From Flaveria trinervia (taxonomy: Eukaryota; Streptophyta; Magnoliopsida; Asterales; Asteraceae): a stretch of DNA of 64,000 nt. A program made the translations under genes and the position numbers. The stretch covers positions 46,985,735-47,049,734 of the forward strand of contig CM046443.1 in NCBI GenBank assembly GCA_025506515.1, in the 5' to 3' direction. The first letter of the stretch is position 1. Every line of letters begins with the position of its first letter. This document shows positions 43,736 to 54,611 of the stretch, in pieces. The notes beneath the pieces were generated by a model, which worked only from the letters and a program-made list of their open reading frames with translations, searched no databases and had not been told where the DNA came from.

Positions 43736-44456
43736 TGGCTCTGACTGATATGAAAGTACTGATGGAGCAACTGCAGGAGTTTCATGATAAGTATCTCTCC
43801 TTGGGGTGCTCCGGTCTTATTCGTGAAGAAGAAGGACGGTAGTATGAGGATGTGCATTGACTACCGAGAGTTGAATAACTTGACAGTGAAGAATCGGTAC
43901 CTCTTACCAAGAATTGAGGACCTATTTGATCAGCTTCAAGGTGCCAGATGGTTCTTGAGGATGGATCTTCGATCTGGCTAGCATCAGATGAAGGTTAAGG
44001 AGTAAGACATTCCTAAAACAGCTTTTTGCACGCGTTATGGTCACTACAAGTTTCTTGTTATGTCTTTTGGTTTGACCAACGCGCCAGCTGCTTTTATGGA
44101 CCTAATGAATCGAGTGTGTCAGCCAATGGTGGATAAATCAGTGATTGTGCTATTGATGATATCCCGATTTATTCGAAGAGCGAGGAAGAGCATGTCGGGC
44201 ACATTCAGGAGGTGTGGAGACGTTGAGAAGGGAGAAGTTGTATGCCAAATTCTCCAAGTGCGCGTTCTGGTTGCGCGAGGTTCAGTTTTTAGGTCATATG
44301 GTAAACCTCGAGGGGTAATGGTGGACCCGACAAAGGTGGAAGTGAATATTTAGTAGTTTATTCCAATGTTTCTACTTAGGGATGGGATGTGTGTTGATGC
44401 AGAATGGAAATGTTATAGTCTATGCATCCTGACAGTTGAAAGTTCATGAGGTCAAT
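43736..44456 (+). pseudogene. GypB reverse transcriptase with an RNase H stub
   Basis: RT motifs are APVLFVKKKDGSMRMCIDYREL, LPRIEDLFDQLQGA, MDLRSG and FGLTNAPAAFMDLMN. The catalytic YxDD region is frameshifted (44140-44160) and unreadable as Asp-Asp. After VDPTKVEV the sequence jumps to an RNase H stub coding GCVLMQNGNVIVYAS and LKVHEVNY at 44380-44456, where Tek-1 begins. Roughly the last third of RT and most of RNase H are missing. Confidence 0.82.
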
Positions 44457-44921
44457 TATCGGAAAAGACGGCTACTGAGGCCGTTAAGGAGACTAAAGTT
44501 GAGCCATCTCACAACAACAACAAGAAGCGCAAGTTCACACCAGCATGAAACTATGCCATGGCTGCACCCAAACAACCCCAAAGACAACTTGTACATGCAG
44601 CTGCACCTGTGGCACAAGTCCCAGGGGCTAGGGCCTATGCTGGTCCTCAACCAATGTGCAACACTTGTAGGTATCAGCATTCGTGAAATCAACCATGTCG
44701 TATCTGTACCTTATGTGGTAAATATAGTTACTTGGTGGCGACTTGTCACCGTGCACCTAACAACGCCGCAATGGTCACAAACCATGTTTGCTACAACCGT
44801 GGGGAACCTGGTCATTTCCGCCCACAATGCCTTCGTCTTGTGGGTAATGTTCCACAAGCCTGAGGATGTGCTTTCAATATTAATGAAAATCAAGCACAAG
44901 CAAACAACGATGTGGTGAATG
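44457..44921 (+). pseudogene. Tek-1 gag C-terminal fragment
   Basis: Ala/Gln/Pro-rich stretch followed by three Cys clusters: MCNTCRYQH, CRICTLCGKYSYLVATCH and CYNRGEPGHFRPQC (second Cys is Arg, so the knuckle is broken). A stop lies near 44548. The frame runs to NNDVVNG at 44921, where an 83-nt AT-rich GT-AG interval follows. Confidence 0.8.
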
Positions 44922-45004
44922 GTATGATAACTTACCTTTAACTTTTGTGACCTAATTCTTTTCATTCGTTACCTGTATCGTTAAATACCTTTAAAATTGA
45001 ACAG
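44922..45004 (+). other. Intron-like interval between Tek-1 gag and protease
   Basis: 83 nt begin GTATGA and end TTGAACAG, strongly AT-rich with a CTAAT element inside. Skipping it fuses VVNG to MFLINKTYAYVLFDS in one frame; its length is not a multiple of three. It may be an intron or a chance insertion. Confidence 0.45.
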
Positions 45005-45427
45005 GTATGTTCCTTATTAATAAAACTTATGCATATGTCCTATTTGACTCTAGAGTCGATAAGAGTTTTGTTTCGTTATAGTTTGAACCCATACTTGCTA
45101 AGCCACATACGAAACTAGAAAGACCTCTCACTATTGAAGTTGCCGATGGAGAACCGATCACCGTTGACGTCATTATTCGTGATTGCATCTTAAGTCTTGA
45201 TACCAATGATTTTCTTATCGATCTTATTCCTCTGAAACTTGGAAGCTTCGACGTCCTCATTGATATGGATTGGTTAGCCAAATACCATGCCGATCATTTG
45301 TTTCGAGAAGTGCATTTGTATACCATTACCCTCTGGAGATACTTTGAAAGTGTTCGGTGAAAAATCTTCCAAAGGGCTTAAACTCATGTCTTCCACTCAA
45401 GCCTGAAAGTGCTTAAGCAAGAAGTAT
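45005..45427 (+). pseudogene. Tek-1 protease
   Basis: The active-site region reads LFDSRVDKSFVSL, so the usual Gly-Ala after the catalytic Asp-Ser is Arg-Val and a stop follows. The later FDVLIDMDWLAKYHA block (G changed to D) is present near 45247-45290. Non-functional. Confidence 0.8.
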
Positions 45428-46459
45428 ATGGCCTTCTTGGCTTACGTAGTCAACATGAAAGTCAAAGGGAAAGAACTTAAGGATGTCCTGATCGCACGAT
45501 ACTTTCCTGAAGTATTTCCCGATGACCTTAGTGGTTTACCTCCCGTGCGTGATGTCAAGTTTAAAATTGATTTGATTCCAGGAGCAAACCCCGTGGCTAA
45601 GTCACCATATCGGCTTGCACCATCAGATCTACAAGAACTCTCTAGTCAACTTCAAGAACAATCCGAGAAGGGCTTCATCCGTCCTAGTTCTTCGCCCTGG
45701 GGTGCGCCTATTCTTTTCGTGAAGAAAAAAGATGGAACGTTTCATATGTGCATCAACTATCATGAACTTAACAAGCTTACCATCAAGAATCGGTATCCTC
45801 TTCCTCGTATCGATGACTTGTTTGATCAACTTCAAGGAGCTGCTATATTCTCGAAGATTGATCTACGTTCTGGATATCATCAATTACGACTCCATGATGA
45901 TTTTATCCCAAAGACCGCGTTCCGTACTCGTTATGGGCACTATGAGTTCATGGTTATTCCTTTTGGTTTAACCAATGCACCTGCTGTCTTCATGGATCTC
46001 ATGAACTGAGTTTGCAAGCCTTATCTAGACAAGTTTGTGATCGTCTTCATTGATGACATACTTATCTATTCCAAGTCCCAAACCAATCATGAGCTACATC
46101 TGCGACAATTTCTTGAGTTGTTGAAGAAAGAGCAATTGTACGCGAAGTTCTCGAAGTGTGAATTTTGGCTCGAGGAAGTTCAATTTCTAGGACATGTGGT
46201 GAATAGCCAAGGAATTCACGTTGATCCTGCAAAGGTGGAAGCTGTGAAGAATTGGTGTGTTCCTATAACTCCTACTAAAGTTCATTCTTTCCTAGGTCTT
46301 GCTGGTTATTATCGGCGATTCATTGCCAACTTTTCGAGGATCGCGAAGCCGTTCACTTCTTTGACACAAAAGAACAAACCTTTCGAGTGGGGGTCCAAGC
46401 AAGAAGAATCTTTTGAAGCGTTAAAGCACAAATTGTGCAATGCTCCTATCTTGAAGTGA
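45428..46459 (+). pseudogene. Tek-1 reverse transcriptase
   Basis: Well preserved RT: YFPEVFPDDLSGLPP, VKFKIDLIPGANPVAKSPYR, GAPILFVKKKDGTFHMCINY, KIDLRSGYHQL, FGLTNAPAVFMDLMN, then after a single in-frame stop at 46007 the catalytic VFIDDILIYSKS and FLGHVVNSQGI, VHSFLGLAGYYRRFI. A stop near 46457 ends it at NAPILK. Apart from that stop the RT domain is nearly full length. Confidence 0.9.
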
Positions 46460-46800
46460 ACAAGGCCTTGGTTGTGTTCTCATGCAATGGGGAAAGTTCA
46501 TAGCCTATGCATTGAGACAATTGAAGATCCATGAGGTGAATTACATAACACATGATCTCGAGCTTGGAGCTGTCGTTTTTGCCTTGAAGATTTGGAGACA
46601 CTACTTGTATGGTACGCAATGCATTGTCTACACTGATAACAAAAGCCTTCAACATGTCTTTAACCAAAAAGATCTCAATATGAGACAATGTCGTTGGGTG
46701 GAGTTGATTAGTGACTACGATTGTGACATTCGATACCATCCTGGTAAGGCAAATGTTGTAGCCGATGCTCTAAGCCGAAAGAGTCATAACAAGACAATCT
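46460..46800 (+). pseudogene. Tek-1 RNase H (first third deleted)
   Basis: Readable from GKFIAYALRQLKIHEVNY through THDLELGAVVFALKIW, CIVYTDNKSLQHVF and NVVADALSRK. The segment with the first catalytic Asp (DAS.GLG block) between NAPILK and GKFIAYA is missing. The remaining Glu and Asp motifs are intact. Confidence 0.87.
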
Positions 46801-48362
46801 CATTCCAAGAAATTCGTGATCGACGACAATGGTTTGACACTTTGGGTGAGTTTGATACTAAGATTCAACTAGATGTCAACGAGACTACTGTACTGTTGCA
46901 AAACTTGAGAATAGATAGTGACATCGAGTCTAGTATCTTGGAGGCTCAACAAGTGGTGCAACAAGAAGGAAGAATGAAAGATGAACTGGAGCATAATCTT
47001 TTAACCCAATTGGAAACGAAACCCAATGGATTGATGTACTTCGCAAATCGAATTTGGGTTCGAAATCATGATAATCTTCATACCTTTATCATGAACGAGG
47101 CTCATCAAACTCGATATTCTATTCATCCTAGTTCCGATAAGATGTACATGGATCTACGTGGTCAATATTGGTGGCCCGAAATGAAGAAGGAGATAGCAAC
47201 TTACGTAGCTAAGTGCCTCACATGTATGAAGGTTAAAGCCAAACATCAACGTCCAAGTGGACTACTTGAGCAACCCGAGATTCCTATGTGCAAGTGGGAA
47301 CACATATCCATGGATTTCATAACCAAGCTACCCCGAACCTCTCGTGGTCATGATAGCATATGGGTAATTGTCGACCGATTGACCAAATCGGCACATTTCA
47401 TACCCATACGTGATACTTACAAGACATGAAGGTTGGCTCGTATATACGTTGATGAGATTGTAAGTCATCATGGGGTACCTCTACACATCATATCCGACCG
47501 AGATGCTCGTTTCACTTCGCACTTTTGGTCGTCTATGCAAGAACTGTTGGGTACACAACTAGATCTAAGCACGGCTTACCATCCTCAAACAAATGGTCAA
47601 ACCGAGCGAACGATCCAAACCTTGGAGGATTTGCTACACCTTTGTGCCCTTGACTTTGGTGGTGATTAGGATACGCATCTACCGCTTGCGGAATTTTCGT
47701 ATAACAATAGTTACCACTCGAGTATCAAGATGGCACCATTCGAAGCACTTTATGGTCGTAAATGTCGTTCACCGATCTGCTGGACCAATATTGGTGAAAA
47801 CTTCATCATTGGTCCTGAACTTATACAAGAAACGACCGATAAAGTCTCTATCATCTGCAAGAACCTTGAAGTGGCAAGAAGTTGACAAAAGAGCTATGCT
47901 GATAAGCGACTTAAGCCATTGGAATTTCAAGTTGGGGAGATGGTTCTCCTTAAGGTTTCACCTTGGGAAGGTGTTGTTCTCTTTGAAAAGAAGGGTAAAC
48001 TGGCTTCGAGATTTGTAGGACCTTTTAAAATCCTGAAAAAGGTTGGAAAGGTGGCTTACCGACTGGAGTTACCTTTCGACCTTAGTGGAGTTCATCCTGT
48101 GTTCCATGTTTCAAACTTGAGGAAGTGCTTGGCCGATGAAAGTCTGCATGTTCCGCTGGAAGACATTCAGATCGACGAGTCTTTGCACTTTATTGAGAAA
48201 CCTGTTGAGATCATGGATCGCATTTTGAAGAAGACTAGAACCACAACCATCCCAATTGTCAAGGTTCATTGGGAGAATAAACGTGGCGTTGAATTTACAT
48301 GGGAATGTGAGGAGCACATGAAAAAGAAATACCCGTTCTTATTCGTATATTTTCATTCTTAA
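46801..48362 (+). pseudogene. Tek-1 integrase with chromodomain-like C-terminus
   Basis: HHCC zinc finger (EAHQTRYSIHPSSDKMY then CLTCMKVK), core motifs SMDFITKLP, ISDRDARFTS, and NGQTERTIQTLEDLL, then a C-terminal domain FQVGEMVLLKVSPWEGV, GPFKILKKVGKVAYRLELP and a chromodomain-like end VKVHWENKRGVEFTWECEEHMKK before the stop at 48362. Stops interrupt at 47428 and 47667 and the frame shifts between 47670 and 47920. In chromoviruses this end directs insertion into heterochromatin. Confidence 0.88.
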
Positions 48363-48382
48363 TTTCGGGACAAAATTCATTC

Positions 48383-48395
48383 AAGTTGGGGAGAC
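48383..48395 (+). other. Tek-1 polypurine tract
   Basis: AAGTTGGGGAGAC directly precedes the LTR start TGTAACATC, as usual for this lineage. Confidence 0.8.
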
Positions 48396-48582
48396 TGTAA
48401 CATCTTGTATTTCCGTTAAGTTAAAAGTTAACTTTGTTAAATTATTGTAAGGTCTATTTATGTCTTTGATGAATTTGTGGGTTACTTATTCTTACTTGTT
48501 AGTTTTACATTTAATTTTTTTATATAAATCTTAATAATTAATTATCAAATTATAATGACACTAATAATTTTTTCTTTAATAC

Positions 48583-48624
<42 letters not shown>

Positions 48625-49112
48625 TAATAATAATAATAATAAGTTGTAAAATGTTTAAAACTTATAGATTAATTTAAGGGAGTTGTTTGCTAATTTTAAA
48701 ACTTTAAAATGAAAGTTTTAACATAAAATAACAAAAAGTAAAAACTACAGGGGCCAAAGTTGTAACAAAACAAAAGAGGACTTCTCCCCCCCTCACCCCA
48801 CTCTCGCGTTTTTCCAGCCGCCGGCCGGCATAGCTTTGGCGCGGTGCCGGTGAACTTCAATCCACGAGATTATTGCACGATTTCGACCTAAATTGGTGCC
48901 AAATGACTCGGGAAAACATTTCGGAGTCGAACCCATGACTTAATTGAACATTAAGGCTCGAAATGGAGAGGCTCGAACCAAAAACACACACCTCAATCGG
49001 TTCATAACCGTTCAACGTACAAAACTTGATGATTAATCAACTTTATCGAACAGAAACGCTTGTGTAATCACCACTAAACTAAATGTGTGGTTTAATTCAA
49101 GCCTGACTCGGG
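48396..49112 (+). repeat. Tek-1 3' LTR (truncated)
   Basis: Starts TGTAACATCTTGTATTTCCG after the polypurine tract. It contains a TAA microsatellite (48578-48646) and is cut at about 49112, where GypB LTR sequence begins. No second copy is present in the window to confirm its full length. Confidence 0.75.
48578..48646. repeat. (TAA)n microsatellite
   Basis: About twenty TAA/AAT repeats with a few interruptions inside the Tek-1 LTR. Confidence 0.95.
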
Positions 49113-49534
49113 AAAATATTTTTTGACTTTTTGGGGAAAAAGGTGTTAAGTAGGCCTTGGCTTGAGAGGTTCCCGAGGGCTATGTAAGTTGACTTTTTAG
49201 AGTCAAAGATGATGTGATGGGCATTGAATGATATTATGAATGATTGAGGCTTATGCATGATGGTATGTATGATGTATATTATGCATGTATGATGATGTGT
49301 GATTGATGATGTGCGATTGATGATGTTATGTTTATGTATGATTGCATGCTATGTTCTATTATGTTCCCTATTGCGTATGATGATGTGACATTATGTGGTG
49401 TGATGCTGCTAATGAACGTAAAGTATTATCTTAACGAAGTGAAAGATTTAAGATAATGAAAATGGAACATAATGAATAAGTTAAACCCTTGCAAGCAACT
49501 GAAGGGAGGTTCACAACTCACTGAGAGTTCTTAC

Positions 49535-49905
49535 CTTGTGTGTGTCTACAGCGTGTGATTTTGGCTAACTCATAAGGGTTCAAACACAAAGTAAGAGTTC
49601 AGTCCCGGTGACTACTCCAATACGTGAGATTTCCTAATTATTGTGTGTCATACAGCGTGCGATTTTGGCTAACCCATAAGAGTTCACACACACAGGGGGA
49701 GTGTCCAACTATGTGTGTATCTACAGCGTGCGATTTTAGCTAACTCATAAGGGTTCATACACACAGTAAGAGTTCAGTCTTGGTGACTGCTCCAATAACA
49801 TGTGATTTCCTAATTACCGTGTGTTATACAGTGTGCGATCAGGGCGAACCCATAAGAGTTCACACACATAGGGGGAGTCTGTCCTAGTGACCACTCCATA
49901 CGTGC
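49535..49905. repeat. Direct repeat of about 105-130 bp in GypB 3' LTR
   Basis: Three to four copies of a block containing CTACAGCGTGCGATTTTGGC, CATAAGGGTTCA and AAGAGTTCAGTC phrases, with length variation. The other GypB LTR has a single block. Confidence 0.82.
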
Positions 49906-49975
49906 GATATGTGCGATATGTGCGATATGTGCAATACGTGCGATATGTGCGATAAGTGCCATAAATACGAGATGT
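49906..49975. repeat. GTGCGATAT short tandem repeat
   Basis: About seven copies of a 10-bp GTGCGATAT-type word in a row beside the larger repeat. Confidence 0.85.
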
Positions 49976-50376
49976 GAGAAATGTACTAGCGAACTATGAT
50001 GAAGATAATAATTATTACCTTGATGTATGTGCGATGTGTGATCACATGCGATAGTAATGAAAATGTTTTAACAAATGGAAGGTAATGCAATGTTTTTATA
50101 AAACTAGAACTCACTCAGCAACGTTGACTTTTTATGTATTTTCCAGAACTACTTGGCTCTATATGGATGGCATTCTTTTGTATAATGTTTTTGCATTGTA
50201 ATGCGAACGAAAGACGTTTTGTAATGAATGATTGTATTAACATGCAAAAGCATTTATAATGAAATGAAAAGTTATTTTAATGTTCCACTACGATGTTTTA
50301 TGAAAGTTAAATGTAATCATATTTTTTACGTGCAATGATTAACTAGCGGTAAGCATCCCGGGATCAAGGCCTTACA

Positions 50377-51560
50377 TATGAACTGAATTTGTCATTGTTG
50401 TGCTGATAGAAACTTTATTTGCAGAGTTAGTTACAACTCGAGTTGAAGATGTGTAGCTTAAAGGTCTTCTCTACTCAAAACTTGAATCAGGATCACCTGT
50501 AGGTAGTATGTCTGTAGATCCTGAAACATGCTCACAAGATTTGTTAAAACATTTGTTAACTAAATCAAGATCAAACAGCCAATCAGGACGAGAATCTTTC
50601 ACACAGGGAGTATGCTCATTAAAAGTCACATTAGCTGACTCTTCAACTACTCTAGTTTTGAGATTGTATACTCTGTAAGCCTTAGCTTGGAAAGAGTATC
50701 CAATGAAGTGTCCATCATCTAATTTCTTAGCAAACTTGGCAATTTGATCTTTGGAATTGAAGATGATGCAAGGACATCCAAATGACCTGAGAAAATCAAT
50801 GAAAGGTTTTCTCTTGTGCCAAAGTTTATAAGGAGTCTTACCATGAGTCTTAACCACTAAAAATTTGTTTTGCACATAGCAGGCAGTGTTGACTGCCTCT
50901 GCCCAAAAGGTGATGGACAGCTTAGAGTTAGACAGCATAGTTCTTGCAGCTTCAATAAGTGTCATGTTTCCCCTCTCAGCAACACTATTTTGTTGAGGAG
51001 TCCTGGGAGCACTATATTGTCTTGTAATACCCTTTTCATCACAAAATGTATCAAGGATTTAGTTCTTAAATTCAGTTCCTTGATCACATCTTATGGTTTT
51101 GATCTTATGATCACATTGATTCTCAATCTTTAAGAGGAAATTCTTCAGAATCTCAAGAGTCTCATCCTTAGTTCTAAGGAAGAAGACCCAAGTGAATCTT
51201 GTAAAGTCATCTGTGACCCCTAAACAGTAAGAGGTCTTTCCTAGACTCATTACACTGGTGGGGCCAAAAAGATCCATATGTAACAAGTTTAGAGGAGTAG
51301 TGATGGAGTTTCTTTTCTTCGGTTTGTGAGATACCTCATGTTGCTTCCCTTTCAGGCATGCCACATAATGGTCATCACTTGTAAACTCTTTCTTTGGCAT
51401 TCCAGTTACCAAATCATTCTTAATAAGTTTGTTCATGTTTGTAAAGTCTACATGGCATATTCTTTTATGCCAAAGGAAAGACTCGTCACTATTTGCTTTA
51501 GATAGAAAGCATGAAACTTTTCCTGAGGGAGATGTTTCTTGTAAATCCATCTTGTACATA
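50377..51560 (-). pseudogene. Sire-B integrase
   Basis: Best integrase of the Sirevirus family here. Minus-strand motifs: pre-integrase FLWHKRICHVDF, a zinc finger with the first Cys of the CxxC changed to Tyr (YVACLKGKQ), MDLFGP (first Asp), IRCDQGTEFKN (second Asp), then after a frame change at about 51060 the C-terminal region AARTMLSNSKLSITFWAEAV, SFGCPCIIFN and VVEESANVTFNEH. Two open stretches (50471-50965 and 51059-51559) cover most of the domain; a stop lies between. GypB cuts the following linker at 50377. Confidence 0.87.
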
Positions 51561-51905
51561 TTCCTCTCCTAGGGGCTTTGAGCAGGATATGCTCATGAGG
51601 AATGACCATCCTGGGCTTGAGAACAATACACTCATGCTCAGTAAAGAGCATGTTATGACTCTGATCACAAAATTGAGATACACTCAGAAGATTGTATCCA
51701 AGCTTCTTGACAAAGTTTACCTTCTCAATGATAGCTTACAATTTATGACCTTGCCCTTTCTAGAAATGTAACCACCTTCATTTCCTCCAAAAGCAACTGG
51801 CCCTCCATCAATTCTTTCAAATTTTGGAGTAGTGACCTATTGCCTGTCATGTGCATGCAACAGCCACTATCAATAATCTAGACATTTTTGTTTGTCTTGA
51901 GTTGT
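51561..51905 (-). pseudogene. Sire-B protease
   Basis: Active site reads IIDSGCCMHMTGN, with the Trp codon before it changed to a stop. The following GELIP-type stretch to HECIVLKPRMVIPHEHI is readable with frame changes. Dead by the stop and by shifts around 51700. Confidence 0.8.
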
Positions 51906-54094
51906 TCCTACATAAAGAAAATGATTAGTTACATTTGGTAACCCAAGCCTTATTGGTCTTGGGCTCATCAAAAGAAGTAGAAGGTAATGAAATAGTAATA
52001 GATCCTATAGTTGTTCTTTGAGGATTTCTTCCTGTTGTTTATGGAGAACTCTTACTCATTTGGTCTTTCTTTGTCTTCCACATCACCGTTGGAAGTTTGG
52101 ACTTGACCTTCAAAACTTCGGAAGGTTTTGTGGCTTTGGAAGTTTTTATGACTGGACCTTTAGAAGATCTTGCCAGCACTTCAGTAGACTTTAGTGCTTC
52201 GGAAGTATTCCTTTCTTCTGAGACCAAATTTTCTTCCGAATGCAATTTTCCACTTGCTTTCTTCTTCATTTTGGAGCTTCCAAAGGAAACCGATTTTCCT
52301 TCTGAAGCTTTCTTCTTCATCTCGAGACTCTTAGAAGTTTCTTTCTTTGTGACGCGGGGAGTACTCTTTGGATTGTAGATACAATCTTTAGCAAAATGAG
52401 AGGTACTCCCACATATAACACAGTCTATTTTCTTCCTTTTTGGAGTCTTCTTCTGAGAACAAGGTTGAACTTGATCACTTTCGATCTCCATCTTCATCTT
52501 ATGAGATGATGTGGCAATTCTTGTGGTGTTAGAACTACCTTTAGAGCTTGATGGTTCATGTTGAACAGCAGTGGTGCACAACTTATCAGCCTTCTTCATG
52601 ACTTGGACATGAACTAGAACTCTTGTTATTGGAGTTCAAGTTTGTGTCCTTTGTTTTAACCACTTTAAATCCTATAGAAACAAAGACTTGTTTCTGTGCA
52701 GAGTTGAAGGTGGCCTTGATAACACACTTTTGCATGCAAGGATGAGGATATCATGTGCTTGAAGGTCTTTTCTTGAAGAATAAATTTTTTTGCCCTAGCT
52801 TTGCTGATCAAAAGCTCAACCTGGCATTCAGTTAACTTGGTTATGAGATCCTTGATCTGAGTCCTATAATTGGTGTGCTCATGTTTAGAACTGAAATGGT
52901 TTTCTTTAAGTCCTCTATCTTTAACTTATAATCATTTTCAGCCTTTTTGAAATCAGATTTTAAGATGTTCAAGGACTCAAGATCAGATCTCATCTCTAAG
53001 TTGTAGGACCTATATCTATTAACTTTAGCAATACATTCAAGAGTGAAAAGATGTTCCAATATCTTGGCTTCATCGTGGTCAGCCATGAGTACTTGATTTG
53101 GAGATGCATCTTCCACCTGAAAGCTCCCATCAAAGCCTCCTTCTTCAACAACAACTACATCTTGCTGCTTTGGCTTCTCACTCTGGGGAGATCTCTTAGT
53201 GTAGTTTGGTTTGGATTGAGTCTGGCCACCATTTGCTCTTGGTTCCTTGCACTCTCTAGCAAAGTGTCCTATCTGGTTATAGTTGTAACACTTTACCTTG
53301 CTTTCATCCAGCCCAAACTTTCCACTGGTTGCATTGCTAGGAAACTGCCTCCTTGTCCTTTTGTAGAACTTCTAGGCTTGTGAGTGAGAAGAGCCATCTA
53401 CTGAACTATCTGCATATACTACAGATCATCTGGATGGATACAGTCCAAGTCTTCAAGGGTGAAGAGAAAGTTGCTAGAGTATTCATCAGTAGAGACAAAA
53501 GCATGAAAAGAACTTGTCTCTCGGAAGGGACTTCCTTAAGTGTAGTTTTCTCTTGGAATCTCTAGGAAGGTGATGAATGGACCCTTTAGTGAGTTGTCAG
53601 GGTAGCATATAAGATGATGTTGAGGTTCTATGCTATCCTTTTCAGTCACATGAATGGTTGAACCATTTGATTGCTAGAGTTACCAGATGAATTTTGCATG
53701 TTCATCTCCATCTGGTATCAACTGAGAATACCATACAACTCTATCAGAATAAGAGTCTTAAGGTTCTCAGTCCTCTTGATAACAACACAAAAATGTGTCG
53801 ATTGTCTAGGAAGAGAGGACATAAATTCCTTACAATGTCCTTATTTTCAAGAGTCACTCCAACATCCACTAGAGTGTCCACAATCTCAACATACCTGAAG
53901 TATTGTTGAGTCATGGTCTCACCTACGTTAAATGTGAAGTTTTCAAACTACTGTTTGAGGAGATCTGTCTTGTTATCTTTGGCTTCAGTTGAGCCCTCAT
54001 ACATAAGCTTCAGTGCTTCCCATAGTTGCTTTGTAGTCTTGCACTTCTTGAAGCCTCTGTAGATTGAGTTTGGAAGAGCAATTTGAAACGATGT
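51906..54094 (-). pseudogene. Sire-B gag (5'-truncated)
   Basis: Order on the minus strand: gag core ending KLMYEGSTEAKD (53948-54094), knuckle 1 with its second Cys replaced by Tyr (CYNYNQ near 53275), a coiled coil at 52841-53116 (heptad-rich LESLNILKSDFKKAENDYKL), knuckle 2 CVICGSTSHFAKDC near 52385-52425, and a Lys/Ser-rich linker of about 130 residues with repeated SEE/SEA-like blocks. The N-terminus is cut at 54094 by the Athila-like LTR. Confidence 0.83.
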
Positions 54095-54312
54095 TGATGT
54101 GCTCCAAATTATACATAAAAATCCTATCAAAAGCACATCAATTATTCCTTAATATCTTCCTTAAAATGATGAAAATGTACTGAAAAGTGTAAAATTGTGT
54201 TTTCAGGTGTTTAAAAGGGCAACATGGACAAAAGGAGCATATTTAACAAGAAATTGAAGCAATCCGAGCTTTGGACTCAAGCATGGGGTCATGCCTCATT
54301 AAGCACGCCCCC

Positions 54313-54597
54313 ATGCCATACCAGAAACACACCCCCGTGCTAAATTAACACACCCCCGTGCTTGGACATCTGACAGGACAAAAAGTATTGTCCCCTAAAA
54401 GTAGACACAGGGTCGTGCCCCATAAGGCACGGGGCTGTGCCCCACCACCAACACGGGGTCGTGCCCCATTTAGCACGGAGCTGTGCCCGACATAACCTGC
54501 ACATACGAGCCGACCAACTTTCAAAAGCATTGTACTAGCACGGGGCCGTGTCTTTTAGGCACGGGGCGTGTCTTTTAGGCACGGGGCCGTGCTTAAA
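54313..54597. repeat. GCACGGGGCCGTGC motif cluster in LTR
   Basis: Nine to ten copies of an imperfect palindrome around CACGGGGCCGTG, in both orientations (also as CACGCCCCCGTG), spaced about 20-60 bp, directly upstream of the TATA box. Copies recur at 61445-61605, 62226-62275 and weakly at 62925-62960. Confidence 0.9.
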
Positions 54598-54611
54598 CAC
54601 TCCGGAAAACC

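Larger units (their letters stand above)
44457..49112 (+). mobile_element. Tek-1: Tekay/Del-like Ty3/gypsy element, 5'-truncated
   Basis: Starts inside gag, then protease, RT, RNase H, integrase with a chromodomain-like C-terminus, polypurine tract and 718 bp of a 3' LTR, all on the plus strand. The 5' LTR and gag N-terminus are absent, and the LTR is cut where GypB LTR sequence resumes (near 49113). The C-terminal integrase wording (IPIVKVHW, FTWECEEHMKKKYP) is typical of Tekay/Del chromoviruses as I know them. Confidence 0.82.
39470..50376 (+). mobile_element. GypB: Ty3/gypsy element enclosing Tek-1
   Basis: Plus-strand order: 5' LTR missing about its first 170 bp, tRNA-Met primer site, gag, protease, RT, a stub of RNase H, then Tek-1 (44457-49112), then the last 1.26 kb of a GypB-type LTR ending GGCCTTACA at 50376. 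Sire-B resumes at 50377. It is the same family as GypA (gag and protease wording nearly the same). Most of RNase H, all of integrase and the front of the 3' LTR are gone. No target duplication can be read because the left edge is damaged. Confidence 0.85.
49113..50376 (+). repeat. GypB 3' LTR, last 1.26 kb
   Basis: Matches 40680-41461 at its start and end and finishes GGCCTTACA. It holds an expanded direct repeat (49535-49905) that the 5' LTR has only once (about 41085-41190). The front of the LTR, including the splice-like signals, is missing. Confidence 0.83.
30234..54094 (-). mobile_element. Sire-B: second Sirevirus-like element, split and 5'-truncated
   Basis: Minus-strand order: gag (to 54094), protease, integrase, linker, [GypB], linker remnant, [Mini-LTR], RT remnant, RNase H, spacer, extra ORF, polypurine tract, 3' LTR. 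The three pieces (50377-54094, 39231-39467, 30234-36617) are continuous when compared with Sire-A. About 10.3 kb remains after removing insertions. The 5' LTR and gag start are absent because the Athila-like LTR starts at 54095. An internal deletion removed most of RT. Confidence 0.85.
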
